Shown here: one piece after another, positions 1 through 10,504 of the stretch | Layout of the letters: every line of letters starts with the position of its first letter | Numbering within the stretch: position 1 is the first letter of the stretch | NCBI RefSeq assembly: GCF_035046485.1 | Contig: NC_085138.1 | Location: 341,446,263 to 341,510,262 of the forward strand | DNA: 64,000 bases | Direction: 5' to 3' | From: Aedes albopictus | Taxonomy: Eukaryota > Arthropoda > Insecta > Diptera > Culicidae | Notes under the pieces: generated by a model | Database searches by the model: none | What the model saw: the letters and a program-made list of their open reading frames with translations, nothing else | Told to the model about the DNA's origin: nothing | Translations under genes and position numbers: made by a program

Positions 1-479
1 ACATGAATCACTATCGTGTGTGGGCAAGTGTGTAAGATATGTGGATACTTTGTGTTGAATGTTTGCAGTGGTAGATAAGCAGGTTCGAATGCACTTTTTT
101 TATTTTTGTAGATGCAAGCGGTCGGACAAGGCTTTGGTCATTTATTCCAAGAACTTGGAAAACTTCCCTGGCGTGAATGTGGAGGAAATTTTTGGGGGTA
201 TTTCAGTTGAATTCCAGAAAGCGTGGATTTGCTGACACCCCAGAGAAATTGCTTGAGAATATCCCGCTGGAGTTTGACACCCAAAACTTCTTCAGAAATC
301 CTCCCATAGATTCTCGCGGAATTCCTTCCGGCAGGGATCCCTCGTTTAATTTACTCTCGAATTTTTTCATGGATTCTTCTTTCTGGTGTCAAGTCTTAAC
401 TAGGGCATATCCTGCTTCTAAACTTAATGTTCTAAGAGCACTTCCTTAGCTTTCAACTGGGAGCTTCCAATGCCAATGA
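1..479. repeat. Degenerate quasi-periodic repeat sequence
   Basis: No gene is recognisable. Much of the stretch is built from variants of short phrases such as GAATTCC, TTCAGAAATCC and AGAAATTGCTTGAG at an approximately 12- or 24-base rhythm. The same texture occurs at 13.8-14.3, 20.5-21.9, 46.4-48.3 and 54.7-55.8 kb. The family is not identified. Confidence 0.4.
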
Positions 480-649
480 TCATTTGCATTTCATTGCAGA
501 ATAAATAATAACAACAGCATCACAACGGCTGCAGGTCTTTATCAATAGATGTCTCTGCGGTATAGCATTTGGCCTCACAATTTTATTTCTAACGTGGAGC
601 TCCTTCGTCGATGTCTTCAAAAGCCGATGGCGACAGAAGTTTGGGAGTG

Positions 650-846
650 AAGATGGGTCGGACACATTCTACGCAGGGGTGGAAACGAAATCTGCAAACA
701 AGCGTTAGATTGGAGCCTAGCAGGACATCGCAGCAAAGGCAGATCCCGACGGAAATTTGACCTGGCCCACGACCTGGCCACAGGTCAAGGCGATGGTGGG
801 TAATCGCCTAAGATGGAGACCTTTCAAACGGTCCTCTGCGCCACTA
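650..846 (+). pseudogene. C-terminal fragment of a LINE ORF2 (RTE-like)
   Basis: One forward frame reads as the C-terminal tail typical of insect RTE-like ORF2 proteins, beginning WVGHILRRGGNEIC and followed by a basic GHRSKGRSRRK stretch. That tail lies downstream of the reverse transcriptase in these LINEs. No catalytic domain is present, so this is a dead remnant. A 109-bp MITE cuts it off on the right, and beyond the MITE the copia LTR remnant begins. The assignment rests on motif memory; clade placement is uncertain. The preceding 480-649 is probably the same fragment but too decayed to read. Confidence 0.5.
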
Positions 847-848
847 TA

Positions 849-957
849 GGGCACTGCATGAAATTCTCTCCTTCCCTTTCACTCCTACAGAAACTTTGTA
901 AACAACAAGGCCAAGAAACGTCAAAATCCCATACAAAACCAAAACAGTGCAGTGCCC
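849..957. mobile_element. 109-bp TA-flanked MITE, copy 1
   Basis: A 109-bp segment starts GGGCACTGCA and ends TGCAGTGCCC, a perfect 10-bp terminal inverted repeat flanked by TA on both sides (847-848 and 958-959). It is nearly identical to the 109-bp segment at 1014-1122 in direct orientation. It is non-coding. TA target and GGG termini fit a Tc1/mariner/pogo-type non-autonomous element (inference). Confidence 0.75.
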
Positions 958-968
958 TATTGGTGCTC

Positions 969-993
969 AAATTCAATGCTTACTATGTTAACA
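969..993 (-). repeat. Remnant of the copia 3' LTR start
   Basis: Read on the minus strand this is TGTTAACATAG and onward, 25 bases identical to 11856-11880 at the other end of the copia element. On the minus strand it is directly preceded by AAGGGGGGA (994-1002), which looks like a polypurine tract. A 3' LTR is expected exactly here. Beyond 25 bases the two ends do not match, so most of this LTR has been lost or replaced by the LINE/MITE sequence to the left. Confidence 0.55.
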
Positions 994-1013
994 TCCCCCC
1001 TTAAGTGTGTATA

Positions 1014-1122
1014 GGGCACTGCATGAAATTCTCTTCTTCTCTTTTACTCTTACAGAAATTTTGTAAACAACAAGGCCAAGAAACGTCAAAATCCCATACA
1101 AAATCAAAACAGTGCAGTGCCC
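1014..1122. mobile_element. 109-bp TA-flanked MITE, copy 2
   Basis: This is a second copy of the MITE at 849-957, with the same length, the same GGGCACTGCA/TGCAGTGCCC ends and TA duplications at 1012-1013 and 1123-1124. It lies just inside the copia element, between its polypurine tract and the end of pol. Confidence 0.75.
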
Positions 1123-1195
1123 TATTGGTATAAATCCTAATAAATAACTTCCCGTCTTCTTGCATCTGCCTGCTGAAGATTAGAAGCTACGTGTT

Positions 1196-1867
1196 TCAGT
1201 TCGAACGATTTCGCCTCCACTTGCCAACGAAGTGGTGTCGCACGTCCATATGCTTTGTTCTCTCCGAGTAGTCCATCTCCTTCTCCCTCAGGCAAATTGA
1301 GCTCTTGTTGTCGCACTTGATGATCAAGGACTCGTTGATACCGTACAGCTCGCGGATCAACCCTCGCCAGCAGACGGCCTCTTGAGTGACCGTGGAAAGT
1401 GCCATGTATTCCGCTTGCGTGGTCGATAAAGCAACAGTTGCTTGTCTTCTAGAACTCCAGGAAACCGCTCCGCCACAATGCAGAAATACGTAACCGCTGA
1501 CAGTTCGCTTCGCCTACGGATCGTTCGCCCAGTCGGCATCGCTGTATCCAGAAAACGCCGGATCCGCAACTCTCATTTAAGTCATTATTCACTTCTTAGT
1601 TCTCTTGAGGTATCGCAAAAGCCTCTTGGCCGCTGCCAGTGTGAAAGACCCGGATCGCTGCAGAACGAACTTACCACGCTTACCGCATGACTGATGTCTG
1701 GCCTCGTGCACTGTGCGATTAACTGAAGACCTCCAATCAGCTCGCAAAATGGAACTTCCTTCATCCTTTCATGTTCCCCCGCATTTCGTGGGCTCATCGT
1801 CTTCAGCAATCGCTGGTTCGCGTCCAGCGGCACTGGATTGCAATCCACCATATTCCTCTCGATGTAT
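1196..1867 (-). pseudogene. Copia pol 3' end: end of RT and RNase H
   Basis: Minus-strand frames carry the copia connection region (TRPDISHAVSVVSSF, the usual TRPDI motif) and then an RNase H-like segment with EAVCWRGLIREL, a KCDNKSSICL stretch (the usual CDNqsA motif) and the terminal RTKHMDVRHHFV motif close to the end of copia pol. The frame is broken several times between 1569 and 1600. The segment joins the RT part (3227-3948) once the SINE insertion at 1875-3219 is removed, with a one-base frame difference at the junction. Confidence 0.8.
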
Positions 1868-1874
1868 CTCTCCT

Positions 1875-2108
1875 TCTTCTTCTTCTTCTTCTTCGTTATG
1901 GCTCTACGTCCCCACTGAGTCTTGGCCTGCCTCGCTTCAACTTAGTGTTCTTTGAGCATTTCCACAGTTACTATTTGAACGGCTTCCATTGCGTGCCATT
2001 GCATGAATTTGTATATTGTGAGGCAAGTACAATGCCCAGGGAGTCGAGAAAATTTTCCCGACCGGAACGGGAATCGAACCAGCCGTCTCCGGATTGGCGA
2101 TCCTGTAA
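1875..2108 (-). mobile_element. tRNA-derived SINE, 3' part
   Basis: On the minus strand there is a pol III B box (GGTTCGATTCCC, plus 2069-2080), then a body typical of mosquito tRNA SINEs (CGGTCGGGAAAATTTTCTCG), ending in a GAA-rich tail (plus 1875-1893, TTC repeats). Its 5' part with the A box (AGACTAGTGGTTAAGG) lies at 3169-3219. The composite is flanked by the 7-bp duplication CTCTCCT (1868-1874 and 3220-3226), so it inserted into the copia RT gene. Confidence 0.8.
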
Positions 2109-3161
2109 CCGGTTGGTTCCAATCCTTAGGTTTTGTTTTGTATGAGTGTTTGTGAGAAAATTCACGTTTTTAATTATAATAATACGGTAGGCCCCACCCT
2201 ATAGCGAGAAACCGTACCGCTGTCAACAAGACAATGTTGGTAAAGGGAGATTGAGAGCTCGCATAAAAAGGTGCCAATATGGCAGATGCTAAAAGGGAAT
2301 CGTAAATGGGAAAGATTATGAGTGCTCATGGGCGCAGTCATCTTCCAAAAGTTGGAGATTGGTCAGAAAATAACCAGGCGTCCGTGTGTTAAGATCAGTA
2401 GTGAAAGTGCGGTAGGAAGTGCTTTTTGAACACCACCTCCCCCCCCCCCTTGTAGGGAATCGCCACCGCCTCCGTTCAGGTAAATAGGTCTGGTATTCGC
2501 CTGATGACCACCCTGACGGAATCCTCGAATTTCCTTTTCTATAGGACCTCGTATCCGTTTTAATAGAACGGTCAACACACGGCGGCTCGGAAGTCAACAT
2601 GGCTTCCGAGCCTAATCGTTAAGGAACCGCCATCGTCCCCTGCAGGACGATTCCCTCAGGCCGTTGGCCTTAATCGCCAAGGAGGGACCCTTCTCGGCAC
2701 GGTCGTTCCAGTATCGTCCTGGGCCGTGCCGATTACGCCAAAGAAGGATGACACCTGATTGCCCAACATTATCCAGCAATACCCGCTGGTCCCCGTCGGC
2801 TGAGGACCGACCCGGTAAACCCGCTATTCACCGATCTCAAGCTGCCCCGGCGGCGTATTCCGGCCACACGGTATAGTGCAAAAGCAGCCGTGTGAGCCAA
2901 AGCGATGCGGGAAGCTGCAGTAGTGAGTAAATAGGCCTTAACACAATTCCACAAGAAATGTTCACCCACCACACCCACACGACACACTAGGAATCTTAAT
3001 AAATTGTTAAAAATGTGAATCTTCTTTGGTTTTCATACGTTGTCCGCGAAGCCCCTCCGATTACCGAGTAGCATGCCGGCCCTGAGACCCAGCTCGAGGG
3101 GTCTCATGCTACTGAGCTTGTTTCCAGGAGTAATTGGGAGCCACTGTGGCTGCTGAGCAGC
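2109..3161. mobile_element. Unidentified ~1.05-kb insertion inside a SINE
   Basis: This block separates the A-box and B-box halves of the SINE and is flanked by CCTGTAA on both sides (2102-2108 and 3162-3168), compatible with a 7-bp target-site duplication. It is GC-richer than its surroundings, has a C10 run near 2447-2456 and a hairpin GGCTCGGAAG/CTTCCGAGCC around 2584-2613. I see no coding domain, no clear terminal inverted repeat and no TG...CA LTRs. The class is unknown. Confidence 0.5.
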
Positions 3162-3168
3162 CCTGTAA

Positions 3169-3219
3169 GTCTCTGTAGTTACAATCCATAGCCTTAACCA
3201 CTAGTCTAACTAGTGACCC
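3169..3219 (-). mobile_element. tRNA-derived SINE, 5' part (A box)
   Basis: The minus strand begins GGGGTCACTAGTTAGACTAG and runs into GTGGTTAAGGC, an A-box/D-arm-like region. It is the head of the SINE whose B box and tail lie at 1875-2108. The CTCTCCT duplication follows directly at 3220-3226. Confidence 0.6.
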
Positions 3220-3226
3220 CTCTCCT

Positions 3227-3948
3227 GGAAATAGCGTCGTCGGTCTTGGTGACACGCAGACCCAAAATCAGCTGCTTCACATGGTCGACCGTATCTTGAT
3301 CGTTGGAGAATAAAAAAGTCGTAGACCGCCCCGATGATGATCTTGCCACTTTCCATCTTGTAATATACGCACGTGTCGTACTTCGAGCGCTTTAGCCGAA
3401 TCCGCTTTAGCTTCGGGTCCATCTTGATGTTCCAAACTCTGCTGGCTTGTTTGAGGCTATAAAAGACCTTCTTCAGTCAGCAGACCTTCCTGGGTGCGCC
3501 TTCGTTCGGGAATCCCTCCGGCTGCTCCTCATCGTTCACAGTGTCCATCTGATACACAATGAGATCCAGCTACGCAGCCAGCGCAAAGAGGTGACAAGGA
3601 GCGGACAACGAGAGAATACGTCTCGCTGTAGTCCACTCCTTTCACTTGCGAGAATCCTTTCATCACAAGTCTTGCTTTGTAATTTTCGATGGTGCCGTCT
3701 GGATTGAGTATGACCTTGAAGACCTACTTGTTCTTCAGCGTTTTCCGTCCTTTCGGAAGATCCACCAGACACCATGTCTCGTTCACGTTCAATGCATCGA
3801 ATTCTGCCTCCATTGCTTCAATCCATCGATCCCGGTCGTCCCGGCTTAGCGCTTTCTGCAGCGTATCAGGGTCCTTGGATACCTGTGGAATGTATTCCGG
3901 CAAGAGATGGTGGCCGTTATCCAACTTGCCTTGGACTGGCCCTCCCAC
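3227..3948 (-). pseudogene. Copia reverse transcriptase fragment
   Basis: Minus-strand segments match the copia RT: RDRWIEAMEAEFDALNVNET with WCLVDLPKGRK at the start (3724-3860), then YSLKQASRVWN (the YGLKQAsR-W motif, near 3440) and SKYDTCVYYKMESGKIIIG. The catalytic Y-V-D-D box should follow, but the frame reads GAVYDFFIL, so two residues of the box are missing and the frame shifts. A stop also lies upstream, near 3575. The enzyme is inactive. It is split from the pol 3' end by the SINE insertion. Confidence 0.8.
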
Positions 3949-4937
3949 TTACTGTCCCCAGTTGCGTGTTACATTCCAACAGCTACTTCCTTCGAGTGTG
4001 ACGGGAGCGCAAGCTGTGCATTGTGCAAGCTCCCGTGCTGCGAAACTCGTCCTGGTTCGCGTTCATCTCATCGTCGATTCTGGGGTGTTTAAGGCTTTTG
4101 AAGCAAGACTGTGAGTAAACTTATAATCTGCATACTGCGCCTCATCGTAGGATGCTGAGAAAAATGCGAGGGGAGCGTAAGCGGTTGTTGCGGATCCTTT
4201 GGCTGTTCTAGCGCATTGTCCACAGTCAGTAACTACGGCGACCTGTTGATCGCCATCCATGATTTCTTGCTGATCAACTCTCGTGAAAACCATCGGTTCG
4301 ACGGTCGAATCGGTCTCCTCCGGTACCGGAACCTCCGCTACCTGACGCTCATCCAGTATTACCACATGCCGACTTTCGAAAAGTTGATTGTTATTCGGGT
4401 TGAACATTCGATTGGCCTTGAAGCACTCTGAATAATCGATCAGGATACATGGGTCTGACTTGGGCACGTGAGCCATTGCTCTTGACCCGAAAATTCATAG
4501 ATTGGACAGATCCGGTTTCCGTCCCGTGAACTTCTCGAAAGGGGTAACGGAGATGCCCTTCGTCGGTGACAGGTTGATTAAGTGAACGGCCGTCGACCTC
4601 GCTTCCGCCGAAAATCGTTTTTCCAACTTGCCGTTAAACATCAGAATTCTCGCTCGCTCCTGAATCGTCCGGTTCATGCGCTCAGCCAACCCATTTTGCT
4701 CTGGATTGTGAGGCTCGGTTGTCGGTTCGCAGATACTTCAACTTCTTCCCAGTCTGGGTTTCGGAATAGGCCTTGAACTCCTTGAATGCCTCGAACACAT
4801 CCTGCTTGGCCTTCAGAAAATAGACGAAGGTCATCCTGCTCGCATCAACATTAAAGGTGACGAAATACTTTTTCCCAGCAAGGTAAGGCTTCTCCACTGC
4901 TCCGCACACGTTCGAATGCACGACCTCGAGAAGATCA
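3949..4937 (-). pseudogene. Copia integrase core and C-terminal region
   Basis: From right to left on the minus strand: DLLEVVHSNVCGAVEKPY, which opens the rve core; KKYFVTFNVDASRMTFVYFL, where the first catalytic Asp region is altered (normally VDD-SR); LRTDN; AERMNRTIQERARILMFNG; and PFEKFTGRKPDLSNL, the conserved integrase C-terminal tract. Frameshifts lie near 4690 and 4490. The gene was split at 4937/4943 by the nested insertion that ends at 9842; the 6-bp duplication there keeps the frame when the insert is removed. Confidence 0.8.
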
Positions 4938-5605
4938 CTTGCCTTTTTTTTTCTTCTATAGGGTGTCCAAAGTATGGGCACAACTTTGTATAGCGAAAAT
5001 ACAATTAGGGTAATTTGCCAATTATTGCACACCACCCAATTGTTGCACACCGTCTATATTTAAGCAAATTAAGGAACACACGGGAAATACCGAACGTAGA
5101 ATAATGTTTTAATGCAATTATTGATCATTTATGTAGTAGTTCCAACACTTTATTTTTTAATAAAATCATATTAAGAGGTTCTTAAATGCGATTTAAATAA
5201 GTTGATGTACAAAGGCTAAAAAACACCAGCCTGCTTAGCTGAAATGTTTAAAATTTCACATTTCAAAATAAGCTTTTATTCGACATTGAAGTTGTTTTAT
5301 CCGTATTAGTGATTTGCAGTACAACAAATGCATTTACTTCCAGTTATTTTTCAATCATAATATGATTATTTTGCAAATAATAGTTATTTTAATCCCCCGT
5401 ACAATAATTGGCTCAAAAAAAAATCGTCGCTCCTATTTTATTGCACAAACCATAACCACACTTTTTTTACCGTGCGTAGTAGTCTGACAGTTCCGCCGGC
5501 GGAGTGTTTGTTTATCATTCGTCAGAGAAAACTTTGCTTGGGAAGCTGCCTTGGAATTTGCCTTCCAGATAACACCGATTTTTACTGGATTTCGACCTGC
5601 ATAAT

Positions 5606-7931
5606 GGATACACAGGTAACGTGAATGTTGTTTATACCTATTTGAATACCAAACATCACATAACATCAATTTTAGAACTATACTTTGCCGGCTCCCGATC
5701 CTGAACATTCTGCCCCGCCGCCGTCGAGAATCCGTAAAAAATATACGGAAGGCGCCTTGCAACAAAGCATAGCTGCGGTAAAAACGAAGGCAATGACACT
5801 AGGGCAGGCTTCCAGCTGCTTCGGAGTACCGAAATCAACAATTAAGTTTCGTATTGGTTCGAAGTGGACGAAAAAACTTCGGAGGGGTCCACAGACTGTG
5901 CTTACCCTGCAAGAGGAAATTAAATTGGTAAAAAGAATCCAAGAAATGGAACGCCGTGGTTTTCCTTGCACGAAGCATGCTGTCGTGTCCCGAGTAAAAG
6001 CTTTTCTCGACGATAATCCCCGCAAAACACCGTTCAAGAACAACAAACCAGGTAAATCACTATCTCTTAATTTTAGTATTGATAATGTCATTTATGGGTA
6101 TATTTCAGGATACAAGTGGCTGCAACTGTTCCTTGGCCGGCACAATCAGCTCTGTATTCGAAAACCGGAAAACGTCACTATGGCAAGTGCAACTGTTTCT
6201 GAACCGGACATACGTTCTTGGTTTCAAAAGATCATGCAGTATCTGCGCGCAAACGGATTGGAGGATGTTCTTACAGATCCGCGGCGTATTCTTAACGGTG
6301 ACGAAACCGGTTTTCCGTTCGATCCCGTCACAAAAGCTGTTCTCGCATCAAAGGGAAACCGTAACGTCTACTTGGTACAGCAGGCTGATCCCAAGAAGAA
6401 TGTAACAGTGCTGTTTACATTTGATGCTGACGGATACATGTTCCCGCCGGATACTATTTTGCCATACAAGCGATTGCCAAAGCAGCTCATAATGAATTTT
6501 GATTCTGACTGGGGAATTGGAAAGTCCGACAAAGGGTGGATGGACAGCGAAAATTTCGTTGCCTACATACAGAATGTTTTACACCCTTCTCTTGTACGCC
6601 GGAATGTTCCATTTCCTGTGATTTACTTTGTTGATGGCCACTCATCGCATACGGGATATGAGGCAGCAGAGCTTTGTGCCAGCCTTGGTATTATCCTTAT
6701 CGCGCTTTATCCTAATGCCACGCATATAATGCAACCAGCGGATGTTGCTATCTTCAAACCGTTAAAAAACAGCTGGAGCCGATGCGTCGAAGATTGGAAC
6801 TGGCGGAATAAGGATAAGCTATTTACCATAGACGAGTTTCCGGGAGTACTGAAAGCAGCGATTAATGAAGGTATTTCACCGTCCACCGTACGATCTGGAT
6901 TTCGTAAGAGCGGACTGTATCCATTCGACGCCGATGCTATTGATTACGCTCGATGTCTTTCCAACGGTACACAAGATTCTAGCAGCTGTACGGAGCAAAA
7001 TGATCTAGCACTAAGTGAAACTGTACCCATTGATTTGGCTAAAATTAAAGGAGCCCTCAAACTGGTGAATGCTACTCCAATCAAATCGTATGTTGGCGAA
7101 AATGAATCAACTGTTACAGATGCATCAGAGAAAGCTCTTCTGTACATCTACAAATCAATTCTTTCGGAATTTGATGTGGATCGCCATGACAACGTTCTAG
7201 CGTACGAGGCTCCTGAACCAGCAGAGCCATTGAGAGACCTACCATCTCCTGCATTCGACGATGCGGTACTGGGCCTTGGAAATGCAGTGGTCAGTAACCC
7301 TACCGAGGACAACGTGCACCACATCTCTCCAACTTGCGTTCCAATTGAAACAGTCGATGACTGGAGTACCTTCGAAGCCTCTGTTATCACTTACGAAGTT
7401 GAGCCAATTCCTCAATGTTCTTCTACACCGGAACAAAGTGATGTAAATGTCGTGATTGTACAACCTGTAGATTCGTTTGAGTCGACAACAGTATCCCACA
7501 AAGGTGTACTGAAAGAAATAGTTGATAATGAGAAACCCAACCGCAGAACCAGTATTTCAACATTTTTCAAACTTCCTCCAACACCAAAACGTAAAAATGT
7601 TAAACGAAACTACAAAAGTAAACGACACTTTGTTCTCACGTCTTCGGAACGCTTGAGGGAGTTGGAGGAAAAAGAAGCAGAGAAGCAGCGTCTTACCCTT
7701 GAAAAAGAGTCGAAGCTTAAAGAACGTGCCATTAAGAAGAATTTGAAAGAACAAGAGAGACAAGAGCGCCAGAATTTGAAAGAGCAGAAAAGAAAGGAAC
7801 GTGAAGCAGATCTACAACTCAAAGAGGAATCGAAGAGATTGGCTCAACTGAATCGCAAATCGGTGAAATCCAATCCACGGAAAACGTCTCGAAAACGTAT
7901 GAAGTTTGGGGATGAAAATACCGAGCAATAA
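5606..7931 (+). CDS. Pogo/Tigger-like DDE transposase, three exons
   Basis: Predicted 736-residue transposase. I infer the start at ATG 5606 (MDTQ), a 58-bp intron 5618-5675 (GTAACG...TTTTAG), exon 2 5676-6051, a 57-bp intron 6052-6108 (GTAAAT...TTTCAG) and exon 3 to the TAA at 7931. The second intron is a multiple of three without stops, so an unspliced reading stays open but inserts 19 residues in front of YKWLQLFLGRH. Domains: a psq-type helix-turn-helix (about residues 20-60, ending FGVPKSTIKFRI), a CENP-B-like DNA-binding region (about 75-150), then the DDE core with NGDETGFPF, FVDGHSSH and IMQPADVAIFKPLKNSW. The second and third Asp are separated by 35 residues. The C-terminus is a Lys/Glu-rich coiled coil (about 640-710) and basic tail. 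The enzyme would cut at the element's GGGTA ends and integrate at TA. No frame damage is visible. Confidence 0.88.
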
Positions 7932-8144
7932 TGTTAATTTTGAAGTATTTTGTATCACATATAGTTGAAATAACAGAGAATAAATCGAATCTAAGAAATG
8001 TTGAATGATCACTCAATTATTATGGAAATAGGTGCCAAAGGATGTAAGTAACAATTTGATGTGATGGAAAAATGTTGAAAACTTTAAGCCTCGTATCGTC
8101 CATCACTTAAACCCCTTTGCTTCTAAACCTTTCACATTACTAAG

Positions 8145-8230
8145 ACCGTTCGCAATGCTGTTTTATTTTGTATGACGAGTTTTAAAATTTTTAAAACTCG
8201 CCATACAAAATAAAACAGCATTGCGAACGG
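8145..8230. repeat. 86-bp near-perfect hairpin in the pogo 3' region
   Basis: ACCGTTCGCAATGC pairs with GCATTGCGAACGG, and the complementarity runs through GTTTTATTTTGTATG to a centre of AAAATTTTTAAA. One G/A mismatch breaks an arm of about 40 bp. It could be a tiny nested MITE or a cruciform-forming feature. The sequence before it (8104-8125, CACTTAAACCCCTTTGC) resembles one end of the MITE at 50351-50622. Confidence 0.7.
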
Positions 8231-9848
8231 ACTAAAACAGGATCGGAAACTTTTATTCGTTTAACTGTTCAATAATTGGTAAGAAGGTGCAACAATTGGA
8301 TGAATCAACAGCAACTGTGCAATAATTGGATTATGGGTGTGCAACAATAGGATTTGCAGGTTATGACAGTGTGCAATAATTGGGTTTTGAAGCGCTGTTA
8401 ATAAATCATTTTTTATTCAGTCAAAAATTTAATTTACGCATAAACTTCTTATACAATGCATTGTTTGGTTATTAAATGAAAATTCAAGCACCAAACCAAT
8501 GTAAAATTTTCAGAACTGTATCTGAAAAATACAAAATACTTTGGCCTTGTCCTTAACCGTGCAATAATTGGCAAATTACCCTATTTTCTTAACAAACAAC
8601 AATTTTTAAATTTTTGTATTTTTATTCAAGGTATTTTAATTGATACCTGTAAAGAGTTTATGCATTAAAAAGGGTTTTTGTATGCAGAATGTTTAAAATG
8701 AAAAAACATCTTTCAAAACCTCTGCACAAACTACATTTTTACGGTTTGGCCAAATATTCAAATTCGAAACATTTTTTTCGATTTTTTTTTCACATGATAT
8801 ATTCGAAAACATGTTTCCTCAGATGGTTGATTTAATTTTTTAATAAAAATATGTTTTGCCTGTGCGTACGGGTATTTCTGAATTTTGAGAAAACTGGAAA
8901 TTTCGCCTTATCTATTTCTGGATAAGACATGCCCACAGACATTCGAGTTTTTAAACATGTTTTAACGAGAATAAAAATAATTCAATCTACACTTTATAAA
9001 GCTGGAGCATTTATTTTACTTATAGTGAAACTAAAATGTGATTTTCTGCATGTTGTGATATATATTAAGAAGCTTGATTTCATCTATTAGAAAAACGGGT
9101 TTTAAAAAATATCGATTTTGGTGTTTAAGTTCATTTTTCAGATTCAAAAGTATATGTTTTCAATTCAAACTAAGAGTTGTATAATAGATACGCATATGGA
9201 AATACACGGACATATTTTTTGAAATTTTTATCGAGCTTAATTTCATGCGTAGGAAACAATTTGTTAAGCGATGATATTGAAAAATATAGCAATTTGTGCA
9301 GAAGCTTTAAAAGGTCTTTTAGGGAATGTTCTACCGCTTTCAAACGAAGTGTTAAATGCAAATTTCAATGATTGGCATTTGATGTTAATATATCAAGGTA
9401 GGATATGTGTGAAAATAAAGTTTGTTTATGCACCCATTCCCAAATGGCTGAGCTGCAAAGTTGTGCCCATACTTTCTGGGACACCCTATAAACCATAGGG
9501 GGAAAAATCTGCTCAACAAACACCCTAACAGGAAGGTTAGGGTAGTGTGGGGTTAAGGCCGTCTTCTACAACAGTAGAAAAAGCCAGGACTACTCTCTTC
9601 TCGACCCACTAAAACACATTCTTATGGTCGCCAAACCCTTCGTCTCTCCGGAACCACCAAGAAGGCATTGCTTCAGAGAGGGGCTAGTGCACATCGCACC
9701 CTCAAGGTTAGCTGCGTAGCCTGCAGCAACGAACATCGATGACTCGCTTTGGAGAGTCCATCACGGTAGCATGCTGGCGCTTAGCCAGTTTCCCGAGTGG
9801 TCCTCACCACTCCCTTTGTCCTCGGAAGGCGGGCAGGGTTCGCTTGCC

Positions 9849-10504
9849 CTTGTACCACCGGATTTGAACGGCTAATGCTTCGCCTTGATGCAAGGGACAC
9901 AGAGTGATATCATCCCGCTTGAGATGTTCATGTCGACCACCATACCAGGTAATTGCTTCACGCTGTCCACATTAAGGTGCCCCAGTCACTGATGCCAAAC
10001 CTCCAGACTGGTGGCTGGTCGTGCTACACACGCACTGGTTTGACCAACCTGGTTCAGTTGGTGGTGGAGGCCGTCCTTCTCGCGGCCCGTGGCGATAACT
10101 TCTCCCGTTGCTTCGTCCTTGAACATACACAATTTCCTCGAGAATGTTACGCAATAGCCCTTCTTGTAGATGCGACTCACAGTAAGAAGATTTACTGCGA
10201 GGTCTGGAACACAGAGCACGTTAGAAATATCTAGTCTACAGCAGTCACCTTCCATATCAGCATCCAGCTCGACGGTCCCCGTGGCCACAACCGGTATCTC
10301 GGAAGCGTCTGCCACAAAAATGGACTGTGACACTTGCTTGGTGCCACCTACAACACTCTCGTCTTTGCACATGTGGTCTCCGGCTCCAGAGTCCAATATC
10401 CACTCGTCCAGGGAGTTCCACTTCTTACACGCCAAGAGTGCTTTCTTTTTCGTGCTCGGGAATGCTTCTCGTTCTTCGTCGTAGACTTCTGCGGACACTC
10501 CCAA
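9849..10504 (-). pseudogene. Copia protease and GAG-pre-integrase
   Basis: The minus-strand reading contains the retropepsin active site in DEWILDSGAGDHMCKD (D-S-G), followed by the beta-strand pattern NVLCVPDLAVNLLTVSRIYK and the pre-integrase WHQ motif near 9990. The retropepsin would process Gag-Pol. Downstream the frame degenerates until the nested insertion at 9843, across which the integrase frame resumes at 4937. The large uninterrupted frame (10504-9986) shows this part decayed less than the RT. Confidence 0.8.

Larger units (their letters stand above)
5008..8581 (+). mobile_element. Apparently intact pogo-like DNA transposon
   Basis: A 3574-bp element with perfect 23-bp terminal inverted repeats beginning GGGTAATTTGCC, flanked by TA (5006-5007 and 8582-8583). 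It contains one uninterrupted transposase gene. Both subterminal regions carry several copies of GTGCAATAATTGG-like words in either orientation (5017-5045, 5400-5413, 8268-8400, 8557-8570), likely transposase binding sites (inference). An 86-bp near-perfect hairpin sits at 8145-8230. It is the innermost layer of a four-level nest. Confidence 0.9.
4959..9488. mobile_element. TA-flanked TIR element hosting the pogo-like transposon
   Basis: The left end, TAGGGTGTCC...AGTATGGGCACAACTTTG, and the right end are inverted copies of about 38 bp with one small indel, flanked by TA (4957-4958 and 9489-9490). Without the pogo-like insert (5008-8581) it would be about 0.95 kb, and the remaining AT-rich sequence (8584-9488) has no convincing ORF. 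The target was the 3' tail of an R1 fragment: joining the flanks recreates the TTCTAAACCATAGGGG seen uninterrupted at 29421-29436. It is a Tc1/mariner-type MITE by target and ends (inference). Confidence 0.75.
4944..9842 (-). mobile_element. 5'-truncated R1-clade LINE 3' end hosting nested insertions
   Basis: The outer layer of a nest. Right part 9491-9842 plus left part 4944-4958 form about 365 bp that match the 3' end of the R1-like LINE at 29411-31156. The minus strand ends in an A-rich tail (plus poly-T 4944-4955). The flanks are CTTGCC (4938-4943) and CTTGCC (9843-9848), a 6-bp duplication. Removing 4944-9842 and one duplication gives one continuous copia integrase frame. The tail was later split at a TA dinucleotide by the element at 4959-9488. 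Confidence 0.8.
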
